64,000 bases of DNA from Novosphingobium sp. SG751A (GTDB taxonomy: Bacteria; Pseudomonadota; Alphaproteobacteria; Sphingomonadales; Sphingomonadaceae), in contig NZ_JABGCB010000001.1 in NCBI RefSeq assembly GCF_013149295.1, forward strand, positions 401,992 through 465,991. The letters run 5' to 3'. The number at the start of each line of letters is the position of its first letter. Within the stretch, counting starts at the first letter, position 1. Under the pieces are notes generated by a model, which ran no database searches, was not told the origin of the DNA, and worked only from the letters and a program-made list of their open reading frames with translations. The translations under genes and the position numbers were made by a program. This document shows, piece after piece, positions 1 to 8,733 of this stretch.

Positions 1-395
<395 letters not shown>

Positions 396-665
396 GGCCT
401 TGGCGCGCGAAGCGTCACTTCATCCACGGCCTTGGCGCATTTTGCCGGTCATTTTGGCTGTGTCGGGCCCGCGCGGGCATCGCAACGCCTCGCCCCACGA
501 AACGGCATTTTTCCTCATTCATGCGGCATTTACACCGGATTGATCGCAGTCATGCTTGGAATAATGCGAAAAAGTGCCTAACCCAAACGTCAGCCGCGAT
601 CCCCAGCATGGGCGTGCCGGAACCATTCATTCGCATAATGACCAAAACCCAAGGATTGCCGCCCG

Positions 666-1154
666 ATGAAACAGATCGCTTTGGCCCTCTGCCTGCCTCT
701 CGCCCTTGGCGCTCTTTCCGCATGTGGGGGCGACAAGAAGGCACAGCCCCCCGCCGGACTTTCCGCGATGGACGGCATGCTGATCCACGATGGCCGCCTC
801 GTGCTGCCTGCGGTCAAGGGGCGCCCGGCGGCGGGCTATTTCACCGTTTCCAATCAGAGCGGCTCGGCCGCCACCCTCACCGGGGTCAGCGTGGCTCATA
901 CCGGCAAGGCCGAAATGCATGTGACGCTTGACGGCATCATGGAGGCTGTGCCCCGGCTGGATATCGGTTCGGGGCAGAGCGTCTCCTTCGGGCCGGGCGG
1001 CAAACATGCGATGGTGTTCGATGTCTCGCCCGATCTGCAACCGGGCGGAACCACGGAACTCACATTGACCTTTTCGGACGGGCGCAAGCTGACCGCGCCG
1101 ATGCAGATTGAGGCGCCCGGCATGATGGGCGCCATGGATCATTCCAAAATGTAG
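666..1154 (+). CDS. Copper chaperone PCu(A)C family lipoprotein
   Basis: Periplasmic copper-binding protein of the PCu(A)C (DUF461) family; members deliver Cu(I) to cytochrome oxidase or to Sco-type partners. The 162-residue protein starts with a lipoprotein signal peptide ending in LSAC (Cys20), so it should be membrane-tethered in the periplasm. The copper-site pattern is visible: Met84/His85, Met92, then 21 residues to His114-x-Met116. The C-terminus is Met/His rich (MMGAMDHSKM), which may add metal ligands. It stands alone, divergent from dnaK and followed by a strong terminator; no oxidase or sco gene is next to it, so its client is unknown. Confidence 0.88.
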   Translation: MKQIALALCLPLALGALSACGGDKKAQPPAGLSAMDGMLIHDGRLVLPAVKGRPAAGYFTVSNQSGSAATLTGVSVAHTGKAEMHVTLDGIMEAVPRLDIGSGQSVSFGPGGKHAMVFDVSPDLQPGGTTELTLTFSDGRKLTAPMQIEAPGMMGAMDHSKM

Positions 1155-1166
1155 GGCGCCATGAAA

Positions 1167-1203
1167 AAGGCCCGCGTGTCGCAATGATACGCGGGCCTTT
1201 TCT
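1167..1203. terminator. Bidirectional rho-independent terminator
   Basis: Perfect 12-bp stem (AAAGGCCCGCGT at 1167-1178 pairing with 1189-1200), with T-runs outside the stem on both strands. It separates the convergent copper-chaperone and glycine-zipper genes and can serve both. Confidence 0.85.
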
Positions 1204-1238
1204 TATCAGACATATGTTCGCCCCGGGTCAGCCCCAGG

Positions 1239-1499
1239 TCAGCAACGAACGCGATATTCCCGGCCGCGATCGTCCATCCGATAGCAATTGCCGTCGCGCT
1301 TGCGCACCGTCGAACCGGCCACACCGCCCGCCGCCGCGCCAATCGCCGCGCCGGTGGCCACATCGCCGCCCGAAACCCCCGCCACAACCGCGCCGACGCC
1401 GGCGCCTGCCAGAGCGCCCTCGCCGCCATAATTGCTGGCACAGCCCTCGGTCATCACCAAAGCACCGGCCAACATGCCGACCATCAGAAATTTGCGCAT
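1239..1499 (-). CDS. Small glycine-zipper membrane protein / lipoprotein
   Basis: 86-residue exported protein. Residues 1-19 form a hydrophobic signal ending near Cys20; the lipobox (TEGC) is not canonical, so lipidation is likely but not certain. Residues 24-62 are a Gly/Ala-rich stretch (GALAGAGVGAVVAG, then GAAIGAAAGGVAG) typical of the glycine-zipper/17 kDa antigen-like domains that insert in the outer membrane. The C-terminus is basic and carries two Cys residues (near 72 and at the end). The ATG at 1499 has an AGGAGG-like site upstream. No specific function is known for such proteins. Confidence 0.75.
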   Translation of the reverse strand: MRKFLMVGMLAGALVMTEGCASNYGGEGALAGAGVGAVVAGVSGGDVATGAAIGAAAGGVAGSTVRKRDGNCYRMDDRGREYRVRC

Positions 1500-1573
1500 A
1501 ACAGCCTCCTTTCCTCGTTACCAAGGAAAGGGTTCAGGCGGGGGAAGGTTCCACCCGCCCCGCGCCTTAACAC

Positions 1574-2089
1574 TTATTCCGGCTTTTTCGCCACGGCCAC
1601 CATAGCCGGACGCAGCAGACGATCCTTGATCGAATAGCCATGCTGAAGCACCTGAATCACCGTGCCGGGTTCAGCATCATGGGGCACTTCGATCATCGCC
1701 TGATGCTGGTTGGGGTCCAGCGGCAGGCCATGGGCGGCCACTTTCTGGATACCATGCTGGCCAAACACCTTGTCCAGCTCGCGGCCCGTGGCCTCGATCC
1801 CGGCCAGCAAGGCCTTCAACCGCTCATCCTCGCGCAGATCGGCGGGGATGGCGTCGAGCGCGCGCGAAAGGTTGTCGGCAACGCTCAGCATATCGCGGGC
1901 AAAGCTGGTGCTGGCATAGGCGCGCGCATCGGCAATGTCCTTTTCCAGACGGCGGCGCACGTTCTGCGTGTCGGCGCGTGCGTAAAGCACGTCATTGCGC
2001 GCGGCTTCCAGATCGTTTTCGAGTTGGGCGATGCGGGTGGCCAGATCGTCTCCGGCCTCATTCTGACCCTGCGTAGTTTCTTCCGTCAT
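1574..2089 (-). CDS. grpE: Nucleotide exchange factor GrpE
   Basis: Cytoplasmic co-chaperone that releases ADP from DnaK. At 171 residues it has the expected family size. An acidic, Gln-rich N-terminus is followed by a long helix (about residues 18-60) with the conserved RADTQNVRRR segment, and the C-terminal beta domain carries the family signature around PNQHQAMIEV...GTVIQVLQHGY. It lies 19 bases downstream of hrcA on the same strand, so the two are probably one heat-shock operon. The region between its stop and the glycine-zipper gene start is only 74 bases. Confidence 0.97.
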   Translation of the reverse strand: MTEETTQGQNEAGDDLATRIAQLENDLEAARNDVLYARADTQNVRRRLEKDIADARAYASTSFARDMLSVADNLSRALDAIPADLREDERLKALLAGIEATGRELDKVFGQHGIQKVAAHGLPLDPNQHQAMIEVPHDAEPGTVIQVLQHGYSIKDRLLRPAMVAVAKKPE

Positions 2090-2108
2090 TGTTCCGATTA
2101 TTCCAGTT

Positions 2109-3176
2109 TCAACCGATCAGTTTGCCCAAAGACTGGGCTGTGAAATCCACCATGGGGACGAGACGCGCATAATTCAACCGCGTTGGCCCGATTACCCCCA
2201 CAACGCCGATCACCCGCCCATCGCGATCTCTGTAGGGAGATGCAATGACCGAAGAGCCGGAAAGCGCGAAAAGCCGGTTCTCGCTGCCGATAAAGATCCG
2301 GGTGGAATCCCCCTCCTTGGCGCGGTCCAACAATTCGCCCACCGATTGTTTATTTTCCAAATCGTCCAGCAAGGATCGCACCCGGTCCAAATCGTGCAAA
2401 GCCGCCTCGTCCAGCAGATTGGCCTGTCCGCGCACGATCAGGACGGGGCGATGGGCCGCATCCTCGCTCCACACCGCCAATCCGCGCTGGACCAGATCAG
2501 CGCTGGCGGCATCAAGCGCGCTTTTTCCGCTGACGATTTCGGCCTGCATCGCGCCCGCCGCCTCGGCCAAGGTGCGCCCGCCCAGATGAGCCGTGATATA
2601 ATTGGACGCCGCCTCCAGCGCGCCTGCGCCAATCGAGGCCGGCAGGGCCAGAATGCGGTTCTCGATGCCCCCATCCTCGCCCACCAGCACCGCCAGAGCG
2701 CGGCCCGGCGAGAGCGGCACAAGGCTCATCTGCGCCAGACGCGGCTCGCGCTGGGGCACCATGACCACGCCCGCGCAGGCCGAAATATCGGACAGCGCCG
2801 CGCTGGTGGCGGCCAGCGCCGCCTCGATCGGGCCGGGCTGGTGCAAGGATCGCTCGATTGCGGCACGCTCCTCCATGCTGGGTTCGCGCACCTGCATCAT
2901 GCCGTCGACAAACAGGCGCAGCCCCTGCTCGGTCGGCATTCGCCCCGCGCTGGTATGGGGATGGCTGAGCAGGCCCAGCCCCTCAAGCTCGGCCAGCACG
3001 CTGCGGATCGAGGCGGGCGAAAGATTGAGCGCCCCGCCGCCCGCCAGCGTTTTCGACCCTACAGGCTGCCCCGAATGGATATAGGCCTCGACCACCTGTC
3101 GAAATATTTCGCGCGCGCGCCCCGTCACCTCGGGAAAGGAAAGTTCAGAAGGAGCGGATCTGGCCATCCCCATCAT
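2109..3176 (-). CDS. hrcA: Heat-inducible transcription repressor HrcA
   Basis: Repressor that binds CIRCE operators, classically in front of groESL, and is itself reactivated by GroEL. The 355-residue protein has the N-terminal winged helix (with the segment SPASIRSVLAELEGLGLLSHPHTSAGRMPT around residues 52-83) and a long C-terminal domain ending in the conserved VIGVVGVIGPTRLNYARLVPMVDF region. Three in-frame ATGs occur in the first four codons (3176, 3173, 3167); the start used may be any of these. No CIRCE palindrome was seen upstream, so the gene is probably not self-repressed here and instead uses an RpoH-like promoter. Confidence 0.96.
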   Translation of the reverse strand: MMGMARSAPSELSFPEVTGRAREIFRQVVEAYIHSGQPVGSKTLAGGGALNLSPASIRSVLAELEGLGLLSHPHTSAGRMPTEQGLRLFVDGMMQVREPSMEERAAIERSLHQPGPIEAALAATSAALSDISACAGVVMVPQREPRLAQMSLVPLSPGRALAVLVGEDGGIENRILALPASIGAGALEAASNYITAHLGGRTLAEAAGAMQAEIVSGKSALDAASADLVQRGLAVWSEDAAHRPVLIVRGQANLLDEAALHDLDRVRSLLDDLENKQSVGELLDRAKEGDSTRIFIGSENRLFALSGSSVIASPYRDRDGRVIGVVGVIGPTRLNYARLVPMVDFTAQSLGKLIG

Positions 3177-3261
3177 ATTGGGCGGCCAATCCCGTCAAAT
3201 CAAGAGACATGGCAAATCAGCCAGAACCGACAGGCAAAACCTTGCCCCTGCCCGCTCAACG

Positions 3262-3288
3262 CGATAGGGCCGCGTCAACTTCATCAAG
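3262..3288 (-). promoter_or_regulatory. Possible RpoH promoter of hrcA-grpE
   Basis: On the minus strand CTTG (3288-3285) is followed after 16 bases by CCTATCG (3268-3262), a near match to the alphaproteobacterial RpoH -10 element (CYTATNT) with the last T changed. It lies about 85 bases upstream of the hrcA start, the same geometry as the dnaK promoter at 368-395. Confidence 0.45.
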
Positions 3289-3318
3289 AACCAAACTTCA
3301 CCTATAGAAAGGCCTGCC

Positions 3319-4035
3319 ATGCGTCCCTCTGGCCGCGCGCCCGACGAAATGCGCGAGATCGAAATCATCACCAATTTCACCAAGCATGCCGAAGGCAGCG
3401 TGCTGGTCTGCTTTGGCGACACCAAGGTTCTGGTCACGGCCAGCGTTGAAGAACGTGTGCCGCCGTTCCTGCGCGGCAAGGGCGAAGGCTGGGTGACGGC
3501 GGAATATTCGATGCTGCCGCGCGCCACCCACACCCGCGGCAGCCGCGAGGCCGCCAAAGGCAAGCAGTCGGGCCGCACGCAGGAAATCCAGCGTTTGATC
3601 GGCCGCTCGCTGCGCGCCGTCACTGATCTCAAGAAGTTGGGCGAACGCCAGATCACGCTGGATTGCGACGTGATCCAGGCCGATGGCGGCACGCGCACGG
3701 CCTCGATTTCGGGCGCCTGGGTGGCGCTGCGCCTGGCGGTCAACGGGCTGATGGCCAAAGGTCTGATCGCCGAAGATCCGCTGCCGCGCAAGGTGGCCGC
3801 GATTTCCTGCGGCATCGTCAATGGCGCGGCGGTTTTGGATCTCGATTATATTGAGGATTCGGGCGCGGATGCCGATGCCAATTTCGTGCTGATCGAAGGC
3901 GGCCATATTGCCGAAGCGCAGGCCACCGCCGAAGGCGCGACCTATGACGAGGAAGGCCTGCTGCGCCTGCTGCGTTTGGCCCGCATCGGCTGCGACCGCA
4001 TCTTTGCCGCACAGGACAAGGCGGTCGGGGCTTAA
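3319..4035 (+). CDS. rph: Ribonuclease PH
   Basis: Phosphorolytic 3'-5' exoribonuclease that trims tRNA 3' ends. The 238-residue protein is full length and shows the family hallmarks: the N-terminal [14 protein letters not shown], the RNA-binding stretch with [33 protein letters not shown] split around residues 73-105, and the phosphate-site region [17 protein letters not shown]. It is divergent from hrcA and followed after 57 bases by rdgB, a common alphaproteobacterial arrangement, so the two are probably cotranscribed. A TATAGA box at about 3303 is unusually close to the ATG; the leader would be short. Confidence 0.97.
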   Translation: MRPSGRAPDEMREIEIITNFTKHAEGSVLVCFGDTKVLVTASVEERVPPFLRGKGEGWVTAEYSMLPRATHTRGSREAAKGKQSGRTQEIQRLIGRSLRAVTDLKKLGERQITLDCDVIQADGGTRTASISGAWVALRLAVNGLMAKGLIAEDPLPRKVAAISCGIVNGAAVLDLDYIEDSGADADANFVLIEGGHIAEAQATAEGATYDEEGLLRLLRLARIGCDRIFAAQDKAVGA

Positions 4036-4092
4036 TTGCCCTGCCCCCCTGCCGTACAACATCCAAACATCCGCCAAAGGGGCCAAGCGCCG

Positions 4093-4713
4093 ATGACCAG
4101 ACTTTCCGGCAAGATCGTGATCGCCACGCATAATCTGGGCAAACTGGCCGAGATGCAGAAGATGTTGGCCCCTTACGGCCTGGAATGCGTGTCGGCGGGC
4201 GAACTGGGGCTGAAAGAGCCTGAGGAAGTCGGCACCACCTTTATCGAAAATGCTCTGATCAAGGCGCGCTTCGCGGCGGTGGAAAGCGGGCTTCCCGCGC
4301 TGGCTGACGATTCGGGCCTTTGCGTACAGGCGCTGGGGGGACGGCCCGGCGTCTACACCGCCGACTGGGCCGAGCGGCACTGGTACGAAGGCCCCGAAGG
4401 CCGCGACTGGTTCATGGCCATGGGCAAGGTCGAGGGGCTGCTTTGCGAACATGGGCCGGACGTGGGTCGCGCAGCGCATTTCGCCTGCGTGCTGGCGCTG
4501 GCATGGCCCGATGGCGTCGATGCGGTCTATGAAGGCCGCGTCGATGGCACCATGACATGGCCCCCGCGCGGGCGTCTGGGCTTTGGCTTCGACCCGGTAT
4601 TCATCCCGCGCGGCTATAACCAGACCTTTGCCGAAATCCCCCCCGCCGATAAGGCAAAGATCAGCCACCGTGCCGATGCTTTTGCCAAGCTGGTGGCGGA
4701 TCAGTTCGGGTAA
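4093..4713 (+). CDS. rdgB: RdgB/HAM1 family non-canonical purine NTP pyrophosphatase
   Basis: Cytoplasmic house-cleaning enzyme that hydrolyses dITP, XTP and ITP to the monophosphates, keeping deaminated purines out of nucleic acids. The 206-residue protein begins with the family motif IVIATHNLGKLAEM and contains the catalytic ADDSGLCV segment and the substrate loop GFGFDPVFIP. The ATG at 4093 was chosen over an upstream in-frame codon because it places the conserved IATHN at residue 9 and because the upstream extension is proline-rich and unlike the family. It is immediately downstream of rph. Confidence 0.96.
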   Translation: MTRLSGKIVIATHNLGKLAEMQKMLAPYGLECVSAGELGLKEPEEVGTTFIENALIKARFAAVESGLPALADDSGLCVQALGGRPGVYTADWAERHWYEGPEGRDWFMAMGKVEGLLCEHGPDVGRAAHFACVLALAWPDGVDAVYEGRVDGTMTWPPRGRLGFGFDPVFIPRGYNQTFAEIPPADKAKISHRADAFAKLVADQFG

Positions 4714-4730
4714 GGGTTGATAAGTTTTAT

Positions 4731-4967
4731 GCCTCCGGCGGGCAAAGGGACTCGTCCCTTTGCAATCCCCTTACTGTCGGCGTTTGCGCTGATCATTCGG
4801 CCAAGGCGCTCAAAACGCTACATTGAAATTTGAAAGCCTGCGGCGCGGCAGGCTCACCCTATCTGGCGCCGCAGGCTTTCAAACTATACCGCACATGCTT
4901 CGTTGCCGATCATACACGCCCCTATAACGGGATTGCAAAGGGCCCCCGCCCTTTGCCCGCCGGAGGC
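4731..4967. repeat. Composite palindromic intergenic element, copy 1
   Basis: The outer 19 bases (4731-4749) are repeated perfectly in inverse at 4949-4967. Each outer arm also folds on itself (GGGCAAAGGG...CCCTTTGC). In the centre sits a perfect 18-bp stem (4829-4846 with 4866-4883) that looks like a terminator. The stretch from the left arm into the centre contains TCCCCTTACTGTCGGCGTTT, closely shared with copy 2 near 25.34 kb. It fills the 270-base gap between the convergent genes rdgB and the CAP-domain gene, and no coding sequence is supported inside it. Confidence 0.75.
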
Positions 4968-4983
4968 AAAACCTCAAAACCCC

Positions 4984-5529
4984 TTAAAACACCTTCTGCC
5001 CAAAGATATTCCCCGCAGGCCAATAGCGGCAAACGAGGAAATCATCCCTCGGCCCTCGCGCCATCGCGCAACCCACCTTCTGCGTCCCGCGCCAGACGAT
5101 CTGGGTGTAATGGGCAACATTGTGCCAATTGCCGTCGCGCGAAACGGCCGGGAATGTGCCGGGCAGGAAATCGTCGCGCTCGGAGATAAACTGCTCGATC
5201 ATCGTTTCGATCGGAAAGGCCCCCGCCGTGCCCATAAACAGGTTTTCGCCCGCTTTCCTGCGCCGCTCGGCCGAGGCATGTTCGAACTTTCCGCTGCGCG
5301 CCAGTTCCTGCGCCCAATCGAGCGCGCCTTGGGCCAGCGCCTCGTCCCAGACCAGCGGGGCCTCGCTCATCCGCCCCCTTTCGCGATTGTGCGCGGCCAG
5401 CGCGCGCGCAGCCAGAGCGGGCGCCATGGCGGGCGGGCCGGCGCCATAAACGGCAACCGGAGTGATCGCGGGGGCGGCCGAAACCGGACCGCCGATCAGG
5501 CAACAGAGGACAAAAGCATGGCGCATCAT
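4984..5529 (-). CDS. CAP (SCP/PR1) domain protein, exported
   Basis: Secreted protein of the CAP superfamily. Its 181 residues begin with a signal peptide (MMRHAFVLCCLIGGPVSAA) followed by a single CAP domain. The conserved His/Glu cavity residues are visible: HNRERGR near residue 48, then FEHASAERRRKAGENL, and the signatures HYTQIVWRGTQKVGCA and VCRYWPAGN at the C-terminus. The start at 5529 was preferred over a further-upstream codon because it directly begins the signal peptide and has AAGGGG upstream. The biological role of bacterial CAP proteins is largely unknown. It is divergent from hemW. Confidence 0.9.
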   Translation of the reverse strand: MMRHAFVLCCLIGGPVSAAPAITPVAVYGAGPPAMAPALAARALAAHNRERGRMSEAPLVWDEALAQGALDWAQELARSGKFEHASAERRRKAGENLFMGTAGAFPIETMIEQFISERDDFLPGTFPAVSRDGNWHNVAHYTQIVWRGTQKVGCAMARGPRDDFLVCRYWPAGNIFGQKVF

Positions 5530-5573
5530 ACCCGCCCCTTGACATCTCAACCTTAAACCAGCGTGAAGAAGCC

Positions 5574-6722
5574 ATGGCACGCGCACTTTATATTCACTGG
5601 CCCTTCTGTCTCAAGAAATGCCCCTATTGCGACTTCAACAGCCACGTGCGCGATGGGGTGGACCATGAATTGTGGCGTCGCGCGCTGCTGGCCGACCTGC
5701 ACCGCGAGGCCGAACTGGCGGGCGGCGAGGCGCTGGAGAGTATCTTTTTCGGCGGCGGCACGCCCAGCCTGATGCCGCCCGCGCTGGTCGCCGCCTTGCT
5801 GGAGGAGGCGCAGCGTCTCTGGGGCTTTGCGCCCGACATCGAGATCACGCTGGAGGCCAATCCGTCGAGCGTGGAGGCCGCCAATTTCGCAGCGCTGGCC
5901 GCTGCCGGTGTCAATCGCGTGTCGCTGGGGGTTCAGGCGCTCGATGATGAGGCGCTGCGTTTCCTTGGGCGGCTGCATGGGGTGGACGAGGCTCTGGCCG
6001 CGCTTTCGGTCGCGCAGGAGCATTTCTCGCGCGTCAGCTTCGACCTCATCTATGCCCGCCCCGATCAGTCCGCGCAGGCGTGGGAGGCCGAACTGACCCG
6101 CGCCCTCGCGCTGGGCACCGATCACCTCTCGCTCTATCAACTGACCATCGAGGAAGGCACCCGCTTTGCCACGCTGGTGCGCGAGGGGGCCTTTACCCCG
6201 CTGGAGGATGATCCGGCCGCCGACCTCTTCGCCCAAACCCGCGCGATCACCGCGCGCGCCGGTTTGCCTGCCTATGAAGTGTCGAACCATGCCAAACCGG
6301 GACAGGAAAGCCGCCACAATCTGACCTATTGGCGCTATCGCGACTATGCCGGGATCGGGCCGGGGGCGCATGGGCGGAGAGGCGGATTTGCCACCACGCG
6401 CCACAAAAAGCCCGAAAACTGGCTCTCGGCCATTGATCGACAGGGCGATGGCATTCAGGAGGCTCGCGCTCTGGGCATTCCCGAACAGGGGGCCGAGGCG
6501 GTGCTGATGGGCCTGCGCCTTGCCGAGGGGCTGGATGTGGGCGCGCTGGCGGCGCGGCTGGGTCTGGCGCCGGGCGATCTGATCGAGGCGGATAAGCTGG
6601 CTCTGTTCATCCGGCAAGGGCTGATGTGGCAGGACGGCGCGCGCATCGGCGCGACCGAGGCCGGGATGCTGGTGCTTAACAGCCTGATCGCGCAAGTCAC
6701 GTCCGACGGATTGGCCGGATGA
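5574..6722 (+). CDS. hemW: Radical SAM heme chaperone HemW
   Basis: HemN-like radical SAM protein that in characterised cases transfers heme rather than oxidising coproporphyrinogen. The 382-residue protein has the iron-sulfur motif CX3CX2C at Cys12, Cys16 and Cys19 (CLKKCPYCDF), followed by FFGGGTPS and the EANP segment of the SAM fold, and a C-terminal HemN-type winged-helix domain from about residue 290. It lacks the extra Cys that follows the motif in true HemN, which supports HemW. It overlaps the next gene, xerC-like, by an ATGA, so they are translationally coupled. Confidence 0.93.
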   Translation: MARALYIHWPFCLKKCPYCDFNSHVRDGVDHELWRRALLADLHREAELAGGEALESIFFGGGTPSLMPPALVAALLEEAQRLWGFAPDIEITLEANPSSVEAANFAALAAAGVNRVSLGVQALDDEALRFLGRLHGVDEALAALSVAQEHFSRVSFDLIYARPDQSAQAWEAELTRALALGTDHLSLYQLTIEEGTRFATLVREGAFTPLEDDPAADLFAQTRAITARAGLPAYEVSNHAKPGQESRHNLTYWRYRDYAGIGPGAHGRRGGFATTRHKKPENWLSAIDRQGDGIQEARALGIPEQGAEAVLMGLRLAEGLDVGALAARLGLAPGDLIEADKLALFIRQGLMWQDGARIGATEAGMLVLNSLIAQVTSDGLAG

Positions 6723-7639
6723 ACGAAGCCGCCGCCTTCCTTGCCGCCCGTGCCGATGTGTTGGCCGCATGGCATGCGCATCTGACCGATGCCCGCCGCC
6801 GAAGCCCGCATACGGTGCGCGCCTATATGGCCACGGCGGGGCGATTGATGGATGCGCTGGAGGCCTATGACTGGGCGGCGCTGGCGCGGATCGACACGGC
6901 GGGCCTGCGCCATTTCCTGGCCGAGCGGCGCGAGGATGGCATAGCCAATATCTCGGTCGCGCGCGAATTGTCGGCCTTGCGCGGGTTCCTCAGCTTTGCC
7001 CGCGAAAAGGCGGGCATGGTCAAACCCGCCCCGCCCCGCCTGCGCGGCCCCCGGATCAAGCGCGGCATCCCCCGTCCGGTCACGCCCGACGAGGCGACCG
7101 ATCTGGCCGATCTGGTCGCGGTCAACGCGCGCGAGGACTGGCAGGGATTGCGCGACCGGGCGGTGCTGCTGCTGCTCTATGGAGCAGGACTTCGTATCGC
7201 CGAGGCTTTGTCGCTGACCGGCGCGGACTGGCCGATGGGCGACCGGCTGACCATCACCGGCAAGCGGAGCAAGCAGCGCGTGATCGCCATCCTGCCCGCC
7301 GTGCGCGAGGCGATTGCGGCCTATCTGGCGGCCTGCCCCTATCCGGTCGAGCGCGACAAGGCGCTGTTTAGGACGGTAAAAGGCGCAGCGCTCTATCAAT
7401 CGGCGGTGCAAAAGGCAGTGGCTGATGCGCGCGGGATGCTGGGCCTGCCCGACACAGCCACGCCCCATGCGCTGCGCCATTCCTTTGCCACCCATCTGCT
7501 GGGCGCAGGGGCGGATCTGCGCTCGATTCAGGAATTGCTGGGCCATGCCAGCCTGTCCTCGACGCAGGTTTATACGCGGGTGGATGCCGCCGTCCTGCTC
7601 GATGCCTATCGCAACGCGCATCCCCGAGCCGAAGATTAA
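6719..7639 (+). CDS. xerC: Tyrosine recombinase XerC-type
   Basis: Site-specific recombinase of the Xer family, which resolves chromosome dimers at dif during division together with FtsK. The 306-residue protein has an N-terminal SAM-like core-binding domain (about 10-100) and a catalytic domain with the full R-H-R-H-Y set: Arg159, His250, Arg253, His276 and nucleophile Tyr285. The 4-base overlap with hemW is typical for alphaproteobacteria, where priA or hemW neighbours xerC. XerC rather than XerD is inferred from the usual context and is not certain from the sequence alone. Confidence 0.88.
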   Translation: MNEAAAFLAARADVLAAWHAHLTDARRRSPHTVRAYMATAGRLMDALEAYDWAALARIDTAGLRHFLAERREDGIANISVARELSALRGFLSFAREKAGMVKPAPPRLRGPRIKRGIPRPVTPDEATDLADLVAVNAREDWQGLRDRAVLLLLYGAGLRIAEALSLTGADWPMGDRLTITGKRSKQRVIAILPAVREAIAAYLAACPYPVERDKALFRTVKGAALYQSAVQKAVADARGMLGLPDTATPHALRHSFATHLLGAGADLRSIQELLGHASLSSTQVYTRVDAAVLLDAYRNAHPRAED

Positions 7640-7651
7640 ACGCGCCGAAGA

Positions 7652-8731
7652 TTAAGCCTGAAACATCCCGTCAATCCGGGGCCGCATCCAGCGCAGCACC
7701 GGCACCTCGACCCAGCGATAGACCGCCACCGACAGCGCCACCACGGCCAAGCTGACCAGCCCCGCCCATGGCAGCCACGGCAGCGCACCATCGCCCAGCC
7801 AGTCCTGCACCGCCAGCGCGCCATGCACCACCGGCAGGTGCACCAGATAAAGCGCAAAGGACGCATCGCCCAGCAGGATCAGCCAGCCCTGTCGCGAAAG
7901 CCAGTTCGACAAGGCCCCGCCCCCTGCGCCAAAGATCCAGATGAACAGCGCCATCAACGGCAGATAGGCCAACTGCATCCGCCACACATCGGACAGGCCC
8001 AGCAGCGGATAGGCCACCATCGCGGACACCAGCAAAGCCAGGGCGCCGATCTCCGCCCCCGTCCCGCCCCGGCGCGGCAGACGATAGACCAGCATCCCCA
8101 CCAGAAAATCCAGCAAGCGCGAAACCGGGCTGATATAGGTCAGCCAATGGGTCAGTGTAGGCTCATCACCCGCGCTTATCGCCCCCTGCCCCGATGCCGC
8201 GCGCCAGACCACCACGCCCAGATTGAGCGCCAGCAGCCCCGCCGCCAGCCAGCCCAGCCGCCGCAGCGGCATCAGCGCCAATCCCGCAAAGCAGGCATAG
8301 AAAAACGCCTCGTCCGACAGGCTCCAGCTCGGCTCGTTGATGGTGAAATACCAGTCGGCATGCGGCACCCATGCCTGTAGCAACAGCAGATTGACCGCCA
8401 CCTTGGGCCACACACCAGCGCCTTCCTGCACCAACGCCAGCACCGCCAGCGGCACGCCCACCAGCCAGTGCAGCGGCAGCACCCGCGCCAGCCGGAGCGC
8501 GAAATAATGCGCGGCCCCGATCCGCCCCTGCGCCAGCCGCGCCTGATAGGTATGGGCAAGGATATAGCCCGAGAGCATGAAGAAGAAGGACACGCCCGCA
8601 TAGCCCTCGTGAAAGAGGGTTCGCGCGATGGGCTGCAACGCATTGGGATATTCGGCCAGCGGCCAGAGATGCGAGGCCAGCACCGCCAGCGCCGCGAAGA
8701 ACCGCAGCGCTGTCAGTTGATCGAGACGCAT
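7652..8731 (-). CDS. Acyltransferase 3 family membrane protein
   Basis: Integral membrane acyltransferase of the OafA/NodX type that O-acylates extracellular sugars. Its 359 residues carry about ten hydrophobic segments. The N-terminal family motif is clear: RLDQLTALRFFAALAVLASHLWP, with the active His at about residue 21, followed by FFMLSGYILA and a WSLSDEAFFY-type segment near residue 150. It ends 12 bases from the convergent xerC stop and starts two bases from the gshB stop, so it may be transcribed with the gshB group. The substrate is unknown. Confidence 0.88.
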   Translation of the reverse strand: MRLDQLTALRFFAALAVLASHLWPLAEYPNALQPIARTLFHEGYAGVSFFFMLSGYILAHTYQARLAQGRIGAAHYFALRLARVLPLHWLVGVPLAVLALVQEGAGVWPKVAVNLLLLQAWVPHADWYFTINEPSWSLSDEAFFYACFAGLALMPLRRLGWLAAGLLALNLGVVVWRAASGQGAISAGDEPTLTHWLTYISPVSRLLDFLVGMLVYRLPRRGGTGAEIGALALLVSAMVAYPLLGLSDVWRMQLAYLPLMALFIWIFGAGGGALSNWLSRQGWLILLGDASFALYLVHLPVVHGALAVQDWLGDGALPWLPWAGLVSLAVVALSVAVYRWVEVPVLRWMRPRIDGMFQA

Positions 8732-8733
8732 CC

